From Tomitella biformata AHU 1821 (lineage in GTDB: Bacteria > Actinomycetota > Actinomycetes > Mycobacteriales > Mycobacteriaceae): DNA of 64,000 bases. The notes beneath the pieces were generated by a model. That model was given only the letters and a program-made list of their open reading frames with translations. It had not been told where the DNA came from and ran no database searches. Below are positions 57,596 through 64,000 of the stretch, piece after piece. The stretch is taken from positions 101,655 to 165,654 of the forward strand of contig NZ_BAVQ01000006.1 of the NCBI RefSeq assembly GCF_000524475.1, in the 5' to 3' direction. Position numbers and translations under genes: made by a program. The stretch's first letter is position 1. Every line of letters begins with the position of its first letter.

Positions 57596-59025
57596 GACCG
57601 GCCGCTGTCGGAGTGGTTCCCACGGCTGGGGCGCTCGAGGTTTGGGCGCTCAAGGTTCGGGCGCTCGAGGGTGATCTGCTGCACGTCCAGATAGCCGGAT
57701 CGGAATCCCGCCTCGGAGTAGGACAGGTAGAAGTGCCACATCCGGCGGAAGGTCTCGTCGAAGCCGAGCGCCGCGACCCGGCTGCCGCTCGCGGCGAAGC
57801 GCGATTCCCACAGCCGCAGCGTCTCCGCGTAGTGCAGCCCGATGCTCAGACGCTCCCGCACGTGCAGGTCCGTGTGCTCTGCGGCGATCCGCTCGATGGA
57901 TTCGGTGGACGGCAGGAACCCGCCCGGAAAGATGTATTTGTGCACCCAGGTATAGGTGTTCACGGTCTGCAGCATCCGGTCGTGCGGCATCGTGATCGCC
58001 TGCAGTGCGACTCGGCCGCCGGGCGCCAGGAGCTTGTCCAGCACCTGGAAGTACGTGGGCCAGTACTGGTGGCCCACAGCCTCGATCATCTCGACGGAGA
58101 CGATGGCGTCGTATTCGCCGTCCACCTCGCGGTAGTCCATGAGGTCGATGCGCACCGCGTCTTGGTAGCCCGCCTCGGCGACCCGCTTGCGGGCCAGCTC
58201 CTGCTGCTCGCTCGAGAGCGTCACCGAGCGCACGACCGCGCCCCGCTGCGCCGCCCGAATACACAGCTCGCCCCACCCGGTGCCGATCTCCAGCAGCCGG
58301 ACGCCGGGGCCGACCCCACCCTGGTCCAGGAGCAGGTCAATCTTGCGGCGCTGGGCGTCTGCCAACACGTCCCACGTGGGCGCGGGGTTGGGAAGCTCTG
58401 CCTGCCGCACCGCGACGCCCCGAACCGGGTTGAAATGTGGGTTCGGAGGCATGAACAGCGCAGCGGAATAGCTCATCGTCTCATCGAGGAAGCTCTCGAA
58501 CAGATCGTTGGACAGATCATAGTGGCGCGCGATATTGGCGCGCGTGTTCTGTCTCGTGTTGCGTTCGTGCGTGGGGTGCTTGCGCACATACAGGGAGCGC
58601 AAGCGTTGCAGGGAGGGGGGGATCAAGGTCGCCATGCGCGAGGCGAAGACGGTGAGGACGGCCGCGAGGTCCGGCGAGGTCCAGTCGCCAGCCATATAGG
58701 ACTCGCCGAACCCGATCAGCCCGTCCGCGCCCACCCGCCGCGCGAACGCGTCGGGGTCCCGGATGATCATGCGCGGCAGGATCTCGTGCTCGGGGGCGTC
58801 GAGCCCTGCGTCAGCGGTCCGCGGGTCGGCGCCGATGAGTACGCCGTCCGGATACTCGACCCGGACGTCGAGGTTGCGAGCGGCACGACGGAACAAGGCG
58901 TCGGCGGCTTTGGCGGCGACGGTGGCGCGCAGACCAGTGGGGACGTGGGACAGCCCAGACCAGGCGGAGAGCTCGGGTTGGCCGAGGTCGGTCTGCGTGC
59001 CTGCCGTGTGATCGGGCCTGCTCAT
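57592..59025 (-). CDS. ufaA1: SAM-dependent fatty acid methyltransferase, UfaA1 (Rv0447c/TmsB-like)
   Basis: 477 residues. LIGFGESYMAGDW, ARHYDLSNDLFESFLDETMSYSAALF, the SAM motif LLEIGTGWGELCIRAA and SEAGFRSGYLDV match UfaA1. That protein, with its FAD partner Rv0449c, makes 10-methyl (tuberculostearic) acid. The C-terminus here ends with a tandem LERPN repeat and a short polar tail not seen in the relative. ATGA overlap at both ends. Confidence 0.94.
   Translation of the reverse strand: MSRPDHTAGTQTDLGQPELSAWSGLSHVPTGLRATVAAKAADALFRRAARNLDVRVEYPDGVLIGADPRTADAGLDAPEHEILPRMIIRDPDAFARRVGADGLIGFGESYMAGDWTSPDLAAVLTVFASRMATLIPPSLQRLRSLYVRKHPTHERNTRQNTRANIARHYDLSNDLFESFLDETMSYSAALFMPPNPHFNPVRGVAVRQAELPNPAPTWDVLADAQRRKIDLLLDQGGVGPGVRLLEIGTGWGELCIRAAQRGAVVRSVTLSSEQQELARKRVAEAGYQDAVRIDLMDYREVDGEYDAIVSVEMIEAVGHQYWPTYFQVLDKLLAPGGRVALQAITMPHDRMLQTVNTYTWVHKYIFPGGFLPSTESIERIAAEHTDLHVRERLSIGLHYAETLRLWESRFAASGSRVAALGFDETFRRMWHFYLSYSEAGFRSGYLDVQQITLERPNLERPNLERPSRGNHSDSGRS
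57629..57673. repeat. 15-bp tandem repeat in the UfaA1 C-terminus
   Basis: Three in-frame 15-bp units (57629, 57644, 57659) coding LERPN-type repeats. As the unit is a multiple of three, copy changes alter length, not frame. Confidence 0.9.
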
Positions 59026-59783
59026 TGGGCGCTGCCTTTCTGGGGGTGGTCGTGGCTGTCATGGTGAGATTCGTGCGGCGGCCTGGGCGTGATCGGCAGC
59101 CCGCGCGCCCAGAGTCCGATGCCCTTGACGCGGATCCGGGCGGATACCGCCAGCGGGGCGAGGGGGGCGCGAAGTTGGGTGCGGACCACGTTTCTCGTGC
59201 TGGCCGGCGTGCGAGCGCCCCGCACCGCGGCCACGAACGGGTCGTGGCCCTCGCGGTGCAGGGTGACATTGATGGCGAGGGTCTCGCCGGGCTCGGGAAA
59301 ACTCATCGAGTACCGGCCGCTCACGTCGTTGAATGGCGAGACGTAGAACTTCTTATCCGTCACCGCGTGGTGGCGGCGGTCCAGCCGCACCAGGTAGGCG
59401 TGCCGTTGCCCGTAGGTGTTGTGCACCTCGGCGATGACACAGTCGAGATGGCCGTTGGCGTCGTGGCACCAGAAGACGCTCAGCGGGTTGAACACGTAGC
59501 CGAGGACGCGGGCGTTGAGCAGCGCGGTGACCCGTCCGCCCGGCAGGTCGACGTCGTGGTCCGCGAGGAACTGGTCGACCCGCTGTCGGAGAGTGTCGCG
59601 GGGGTAGTCGCCGAAGAGGTGGTCTCGGCCCTCAAAGCGGGCGAACGGGGCCAGCCAGCGTGGCAGCATCGGTAAATCGTCGATGTCGACGAACCAGCTG
59701 TAACTGGCGTGCTCGAAGGTTGTGGCGACGGGTTCGGTGCGCACATGCCGGATCACGGTCTGATAGAGGCTCGGGGTGGTCAT
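59022..59783 (-). CDS. DUF1365 family protein (Rv0448c-like)
   Basis: 253 residues. SYSWFVDIDDLPMLPRWLAPFARFEGRDHLF and LGYVFNPLSVFWCHD...VHNTYGQRHAYLV are diagnostic of DUF1365. Often between an FAD amine-oxidase-like gene and a CFA-type methyltransferase, so part of the lipid-modification set, function unknown. Start ATG 59783 overlaps the next stop by ATGA. Confidence 0.95.
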   Translation of the reverse strand: MTTPSLYQTVIRHVRTEPVATTFEHASYSWFVDIDDLPMLPRWLAPFARFEGRDHLFGDYPRDTLRQRVDQFLADHDVDLPGGRVTALLNARVLGYVFNPLSVFWCHDANGHLDCVIAEVHNTYGQRHAYLVRLDRRHHAVTDKKFYVSPFNDVSGRYSMSFPEPGETLAINVTLHREGHDPFVAAVRGARTPASTRNVVRTQLRAPLAPLAVSARIRVKGIGLWARGLPITPRPPHESHHDSHDHPQKGSAQ

Positions 59784-61090
59784 GGCCCCTCCTGGCCAGC
59801 GCTCAGCGCCGGTCCAGCCCAGGAGCCGCCGAGCCGTTCCGCGGCCCGCAACCCGGAGAGCGCGCCGTCCTCGTGGAAGCCCCAACCGTGATAGGCGCCG
59901 GCGAAGGCCACCGTGTCCGAGTTCAGGTCGGCCAACCGCGCCTGCGCCGCGACGGAGGTCGGAGTGAAGATCGGGTGCTCGTAGTCCATCTCCGCGAGCA
60001 CGGTCGCGGGGTCCACGAGGTGCGCGCCGCCGAGCGTCACCAGGAAGCGGCGGTCGGTGACCGAGTCCAGGCGCATCAGGCGCGTCATGTCATAGGTGAC
60101 GATCACTCCGCGGGCGTCGCTCGTGCCCGCGGGAATCAGGTAGTTCCAGGACGCCCGGGCGCCTGCGGCCAGTGGCAGCAGGGACTCGTCGGTGTGCAGA
60201 ATCGCGTGGTTGGACGAGTAGGGGATGTCCTGGAGCACCGCTGTCTCCAGCGCGGACGGATCGGCCAGCAACGCGAGGGCGTGGCGGGGGTGCAGCGCGA
60301 TCACCGCCGCATCGAAGTGGCGGTCCACCCCGTCGGCCACCACCCGGACGCCATCGGCGGTGCGAACTATTTGCCGCACGGGTGTGCCGGCCAGCACCTC
60401 GTCCAGACCGGCGGCGACCTTCTCCACGTACCGCGCGGAACCGCCGGTGACCGTGCGCCAGGTGGGCGAGCCGAACACCGACAGCATTCCGTGATGCTCC
60501 AGGAAGGTGAACAGGTAGCGCGCCGGGTACTGCGGCGCGGTGCCCGGATCGCAGGACCACACGGCGGCGACGAGGGGGGTGAGGAAGTTGTCCTCGAAGT
60601 ATCGGCTGAACCCGAGGCGCGCCCGGAAGGCGCCGAGCGTCTCCGGGTCCGTCTCGGTCTCCGGGCGCGCCAATACGGCGCTGGCCTCGCGGTGGAAGCG
60701 CTTGACCTCGAGGAGCATGCGCAGGAAGCGCGGACGCGCGAGATTGCGGACCGTGGGAAACAGCCCCCGGCCCCCCCGCGCGCCAGCGTATTCCAGGCCG
60801 CTTGCCGCAGAGCGGATGGACATGGACATGTCGGAGTCTTGAGTGGCCACCTCGAGCTCGTCGAAGAGCCGCAGCAGGGTCGGGTAGGTGCGGTCGTTGT
60901 GCACGATGAAGCCGGTGTCCACGTTCACGGCGACGCCGGAATCGAGTTCGACCCGGTGCGTGTGCGCATGCCCGCCGAGCCGGTCGGCGGCCTCGAAGAG
61001 CGTGACGTGGTCCGCTTTGGCCAGCACGTGTGCGGCGGTCAGGCCGGCCACGCCGCTGCCGATGACGGCGATCTTCCTGCGCTCATCCAT
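59780..61090 (-). CDS. FAD-dependent amine-oxidase-like protein (Rv0449c-like)
   Basis: 436 residues. N-terminal dinucleotide fold IAVIGSGVAGLTAAHVLAKADHVTLFEA, then DRLGGHAHT. In 10-methyl fatty acid synthesis the related protein supplies reducing power to the methylene intermediate. The N-terminal start ATG 61090 overlaps the alpha/beta hydrolase by eight bases. Confidence 0.95.
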   Translation of the reverse strand: MDERRKIAVIGSGVAGLTAAHVLAKADHVTLFEAADRLGGHAHTHRVELDSGVAVNVDTGFIVHNDRTYPTLLRLFDELEVATQDSDMSMSIRSAASGLEYAGARGGRGLFPTVRNLARPRFLRMLLEVKRFHREASAVLARPETETDPETLGAFRARLGFSRYFEDNFLTPLVAAVWSCDPGTAPQYPARYLFTFLEHHGMLSVFGSPTWRTVTGGSARYVEKVAAGLDEVLAGTPVRQIVRTADGVRVVADGVDRHFDAAVIALHPRHALALLADPSALETAVLQDIPYSSNHAILHTDESLLPLAAGARASWNYLIPAGTSDARGVIVTYDMTRLMRLDSVTDRRFLVTLGGAHLVDPATVLAEMDYEHPIFTPTSVAAQARLADLNSDTVAFAGAYHGWGFHEDGALSGLRAAERLGGSWAGPALSAGQEGP

Positions 61091-61730
61091 GGCAGCGCTC
61101 CGACTCCCACATCGCTGGCTCGGACTCGGTGTCAGCGGCCAGCGAGGCGAGCACGAGATCGGCCGCGACCTGATGCCACCACCGGGGCTTGGTCAGCAGA
61201 AAATGCCCGGCGCCGGTGAGTGATACCCACGTCGCGTTGACGCCGCGCCCGCGGGCGCGGACGGTCTGCGCCCGAGATGCCAGAGGATCGGTCCACCGAT
61301 CCTCGGCTCCGTGCGCCACGGATAAGGTGCGGCCCGCCGGGATGCGCGCGGCGTCCGACTCCGGCCACCAGGGGGCCAGCGCGGCGATCCCGCACACGCT
61401 GGGGTGGTCGGCGAGATGCGCGGCGACCCGCCCGCCCATGGAGTGCCCCACCAGCACGACGGGGACGTCGCCGAAGCGTCCGGTGGCGTCCGCCAGCACG
61501 GCGGCGGCGTCGCGCACGGGGTCGCGCTCCGGCTCGTTCCAGCCCCGAACCCGGTACTGGACGCGTTCGACGGCGATGCCGCGTCCCGCGAGGCGTGCGC
61601 GCAGGGCGCGGGCGAGCCACGCCATCCGCAGGTTCGACAGCTGCCAGGGGCGGGAGCGCCCGGCGCTGCGGGGCTTGCCGCCGGGCAGCACCAGCACACA
61701 CGCGGTGGTGGGGGGATGGGACCTGTTCAT
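61083..61730 (-). CDS. Alpha/beta hydrolase
   Basis: 215 residues. GHSMGG nucleophile elbow (Ser), with Asp in GAEDRWTD and His in GAGHFLL. First gene of the sigK operon here and absent from the M. tuberculosis locus. ATG 61730 lies six bases after the SigK-type -10 box, so it is probably leaderless; a longer frame starts upstream at 61757 and is rejected for that reason. Substrate unknown, possibly a lipid ester. Confidence 0.9.
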   Translation of the reverse strand: MNRSHPPTTACVLVLPGGKPRSAGRSRPWQLSNLRMAWLARALRARLAGRGIAVERVQYRVRGWNEPERDPVRDAAAVLADATGRFGDVPVVLVGHSMGGRVAAHLADHPSVCGIAALAPWWPESDAARIPAGRTLSVAHGAEDRWTDPLASRAQTVRARGRGVNATWVSLTGAGHFLLTKPRWWHQVAADLVLASLAADTESEPAMWESERCHG

Positions 61731-61736
61731 ATGGGT

Positions 61737-61764
61737 AATTCGGAACCGTCCCCCCACCGGATGG
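61737..61764 (-). promoter_or_regulatory. SigK-type promoter of the sigK operon
   Basis: Minus strand: CCATCC (plus 61759-61764), 16-bp spacer, CGAATT (plus 61737-61742), six bases before ATG 61730. Lies in the 43-bp gap after the MMPL stop. Would give SigK autoregulation of the whole eight-gene operon. Confidence 0.8.
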
Positions 61765-61773
61765 GTTTGGCGC

Positions 61774-63864
61774 CTAGTGCTCTCCGCGGGCCAGGGCGCT
61801 CGGCCACCACACTTTCCGCCCGATCTGCAGCGTCAGCGCCGGGACCAACAGCGAGCGGACGATGAGCGTGTCCAGGAGCACGCCGAACGCGACGATGAAC
61901 GCGATCTGCGCGAGGAAGATCAACGGGATCACCGCCAGCGCGCCGAAGGTGGCGGCCAGCACCAGCCCCGCCGATGTGATCACCCCGCCGGTGACCGCCA
62001 GCCCGCGGCGCACCCCCTCCCTCGTCCCGTGCCGCTGGGACTCCTCGCGGACCCGGGTCATCAGGAAGATGTTGTAGTCCACGCCCAGCGCCACCAGGAA
62101 CACGAAGCCGAACAGGGGCACCACCGGGTCCGAGCCGGGGAAGTGGAACACGTGGTTGAAAACCAGTGCCGACACGCCCAGGGTCGCGGCGAAGGAGAGC
62201 ACCACGGTGCCCAACAGCAACAGCGGCGCCACCAACGCCCGCATCAGCAGCGCCAGCACCAAGAACACCACGAGCAGCACGATGGGGATGATGACCGTGC
62301 GATCGCGCGCCGAGGTGGTCTGCGTGTCGAGCTGGATCGCGGTGGTGCCGCCCACTAGGGCCTGCGCGCCGGGCACCGCGTGCGCCGCCGAGCGGATTTG
62401 CTTGACCACCGCCACCGCCTCCTCGGAGTCGGCGGCGGCCTCGAGGGTGGCCTGAATCTGGACTCGTCCGTCGACGACCCGCGCCGGGCCGCCGGGCGGT
62501 CCGGGCTCGGAGACCGCCGCGACGTCGCCGCCCACCACCCCGGGCACCCCGGCCACCGCGTCGATCACCGGTTGGGCGTTGTCGGCCTGCGCGAAGATGA
62601 GCACCGGGGAGCCGGAGCCGCCGGGGAAGTGTTGGCTGAGGACGTCTTGGCCGGTGGCCGAGTCCACTTGGACGAGGAAGAAGTCCGATTGCGCGATGCC
62701 GTCGGACTTGAGTTGCGGCGCGAACGAGGCGAACACGATCAGCAGCAGAGCCGAGCCGATCCACACCTTCGTGTGGTGCGCGTCGACCTTGCGCGCGACG
62801 GTCCACCAGAGGCCGCTCTCGGCGGGCTTCGCGTCGCCGGGGTGGGTCGGCCAGAACGCGGCCTTGCCGGTCAGCGCGAGCGTGGCGGGCAGGAACGTGA
62901 GCGACGCGATCAGGGAGGCGGCGATGCCGATCGCGGCGACCGGGCCGAGCCCGCGGTTGGAGTTCAGATCCGAGAACAGCAGGCACAGCACGCCCAGGAT
63001 CACGGTGCCGCCAGACGCGGCGATCGGCTCCACGACGCCCTTCCACGCGCGGACGACCGCGGCGACACGGTCCCCGTCATGGCCGAGTTCCTCCCGGAAC
63101 CGCGAGACCAGCAGCAGCGCGTAGTCGGTGGCCGCGCCGAAGACGAGGATGAACAGGATGCCCTGGCTCTGCCCGTCCAGCGTGATCACGTCGTTCGAGG
63201 CCAGCAGGTAGATGATGGCGCTGGCCAGAGCCAGCGCGAAGACCGCCGAGAGCAGGACCAGCACCGGCAGCAGCAGGCTGCGGTAGACCACCACCAGGAT
63301 CAGGGCGACGACACTGCCCGCCACCAGGAGCAGGAGCCCGTCGATACCGGCGAAGGCCGCCGACAGGTCCGCGACCTGCCCGGCGGGGCCGGTGACGAGC
63401 ACCTGCAGGCCGTCGGGCGCGTCACCGGCGATGAGGTCGCGCAGTTCGTCGACCGTGTCGCCCGGGTCCATGGCCCCGTCCACACCGATGAAGAGCTGTG
63501 CGGCCTTGCCGTCCTCGGAGGGTATTGGCGGGGACACCTCGTCCGAGACGCCAGCGAGTTCGGTGGCGGAGCTCGCCAACCCGGTTAGGTAGTCCAGGTC
63601 CTGCGGGGTGATCCCAGACTGGCGGTCGGCCACGACCACAGCGGGGATCAGCTGCGAATCCGAGAACTCCTGCTGCAGCTGCGCTACCTTCGTCGCCTCC
63701 GCGCTGGCGGGCAGAAACGCGACGGCGTCGTTGGACTGCACTTGTGTGAGCTTGCCCGCGAAGGGCCCGCCGACACCGCCCACAACCAGCCACGCCAGCA
63801 CCAGCAGTGCGGGGATCAGCCACCGGAGCGTGCGGCGCGGCCGAAGTGGGGAGCTCGTATTCAT
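61774..63864 (-). CDS. MMPL family RND transporter
   Basis: 696 residues. Two repeats of a large periplasmic domain with about 12 hydrophobic segments, and the FGAATDYALLLVSRFREEL and ALGVDYNIFLMTRVREES proton-relay motifs. AGGAG lies upstream of ATG 63864. Exports lipids or drugs; the M. tuberculosis neighbour is mmpL4 but orthology is uncertain because the N- and C-terminal sequences differ. Placed upstream of the SigK promoter; read-through possible. Confidence 0.93.
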   Translation of the reverse strand: MNTSSPLRPRRTLRWLIPALLVLAWLVVGGVGGPFAGKLTQVQSNDAVAFLPASAEATKVAQLQQEFSDSQLIPAVVVADRQSGITPQDLDYLTGLASSATELAGVSDEVSPPIPSEDGKAAQLFIGVDGAMDPGDTVDELRDLIAGDAPDGLQVLVTGPAGQVADLSAAFAGIDGLLLLVAGSVVALILVVVYRSLLLPVLVLLSAVFALALASAIIYLLASNDVITLDGQSQGILFILVFGAATDYALLLVSRFREELGHDGDRVAAVVRAWKGVVEPIAASGGTVILGVLCLLFSDLNSNRGLGPVAAIGIAASLIASLTFLPATLALTGKAAFWPTHPGDAKPAESGLWWTVARKVDAHHTKVWIGSALLLIVFASFAPQLKSDGIAQSDFFLVQVDSATGQDVLSQHFPGGSGSPVLIFAQADNAQPVIDAVAGVPGVVGGDVAAVSEPGPPGGPARVVDGRVQIQATLEAAADSEEAVAVVKQIRSAAHAVPGAQALVGGTTAIQLDTQTTSARDRTVIIPIVLLVVFLVLALLMRALVAPLLLLGTVVLSFAATLGVSALVFNHVFHFPGSDPVVPLFGFVFLVALGVDYNIFLMTRVREESQRHGTREGVRRGLAVTGGVITSAGLVLAATFGALAVIPLIFLAQIAFIVAFGVLLDTLIVRSLLVPALTLQIGRKVWWPSALARGEH

Positions 63865-63927
63865 GGGGCGTTCTCCTGGTGAAGTCGCTTGTGTGTGCGT
63901 TGATTGTGACCTTAACTGGGCCGATAG

Positions 63928-64000
63928 TGAACTGCCCCAGGTTTTGTGCCGCATCCTTGTGAGTTGAAAGGATGCAAACATGCCCAAGAAGATCGAGCCC
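63928..64000 (+). mobile_element. Left end of an IS3-like insertion sequence (cut by window edge)
   Basis: TGAACTGCCCCAGG at 63928 resembles the terminal repeat of IS3-family elements, followed by a ribosome site and the OrfA start. Right end and target duplication are outside the window. Confidence 0.6.
63980..64000 (+). CDS. IS3-family transposase OrfA (first seven codons)
   Basis: ATG 63980 after AAAGGA starts MPKKIEP, the usual start of IS3-family OrfA proteins in actinobacteria. Only seven codons are visible, so the assignment rests on the start and on the element end at 63928. Confidence 0.55.

Overview
The window is chromosomal DNA from a high-GC, mycolic-acid-type actinobacterium (order Mycobacteriales). 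I infer this from gene order and gene content. The dnaX, TmsB/TmsA-like pair, Ami1-type amidase, ybaB, recR, gatD/murT, leuA, ask-asd series follows the Mycobacterium tuberculosis Rv3721c-Rv3708c neighbourhood. A second block, MMPL to the sigK-rskA operon, follows Rv0450c-Rv0444c. The genus cannot be settled by eye; Tsukamurella, Gordonia or a relative are possible. No rRNA, tRNA, CRISPR array or prophage was seen. The right edge cuts into the left end of an IS3-like element.

Layout. 1-1.6 kb: a truncated DEAD-box helicase diverging from cspA. 1.7-6 kb: a sulfatase, mini-subunit and sodium symporter operon. 6.4-9.8 kb: an atypical SDR, a SnoaL-like protein and dnaX. 9.8-14 kb: a reductase, a two-subunit acyl-CoA dehydrogenase pair and a dienelactone hydrolase. 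14-19.4 kb: a methyltransferase/FAD-reductase lipid pair, an amidase lipoprotein, ybaB, recR and a small P-loop kinase. 19.5-20.6 kb: a DUF559/AbiEi-like gene bracketed by two copies of a 64-bp palindromic repeat. 20.6-26.8 kb: gatD-murT, an HxlR regulator with a quinone reductase, a DedA gene with no stop codon, and leuA with an attenuator-like leader. 26.8-33.9 kb: an antiporter, a 1000-residue SRPBCC-thiolase-crotonase fusion, a flavin monooxygenase/FMN reductase pair and a DUF6226-like protein. 34-36.1 kb: a lone TerD/PD-(D/E)XK fusion that looks less GC-rich than its surroundings. 36.4-50.3 kb: a secreted protein, katA, a transglutaminase-like protein, TetR-GtrA, a nitroreductase, ask-asd, patatin, a HAD hydrolase, a broken second catalase, a molybdenum oxidoreductase and a FAS1 lipoprotein. 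50.3-54 kb: pirin, a membrane protein, dodecin, a crcB pair, a universal stress protein and an SPW membrane protein. 54.1-63.9 kb: rskA, sigK, five lipid or redox genes, an alpha/beta hydrolase and an MMPL transporter.

How the genes fit together. The strongest circuit is the SigK regulon. Three sites with the same geometry, CCATCC-16 nt-CGAAT, precede the FAS1 (MPT83/MPT70-like) lipoprotein, the divergent molybdopterin oxidoreductase and the first gene of the sigK operon. In two of them the start codon lies six bases after the -10 box, which suggests leaderless transcripts. The operon carries two cyclopropane-type methyltransferases, DUF1295, DUF1365 and an FAD amine-oxidase-like protein, so SigK probably links envelope redox state to lipid modification.

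Points most worth a second look: the TerD-nuclease fusion; the dispersed 64-bp palindrome and the nuclease gene it brackets; the DedA frame whose stop codon depends on copy number of a 20-bp tandem repeat; the three-domain fusion; a peptidoglycan amidase with its catalytic Glu replaced by Gln; an SDR without its catalytic Tyr; and a catalase pseudogene with a 316-nt net deletion.
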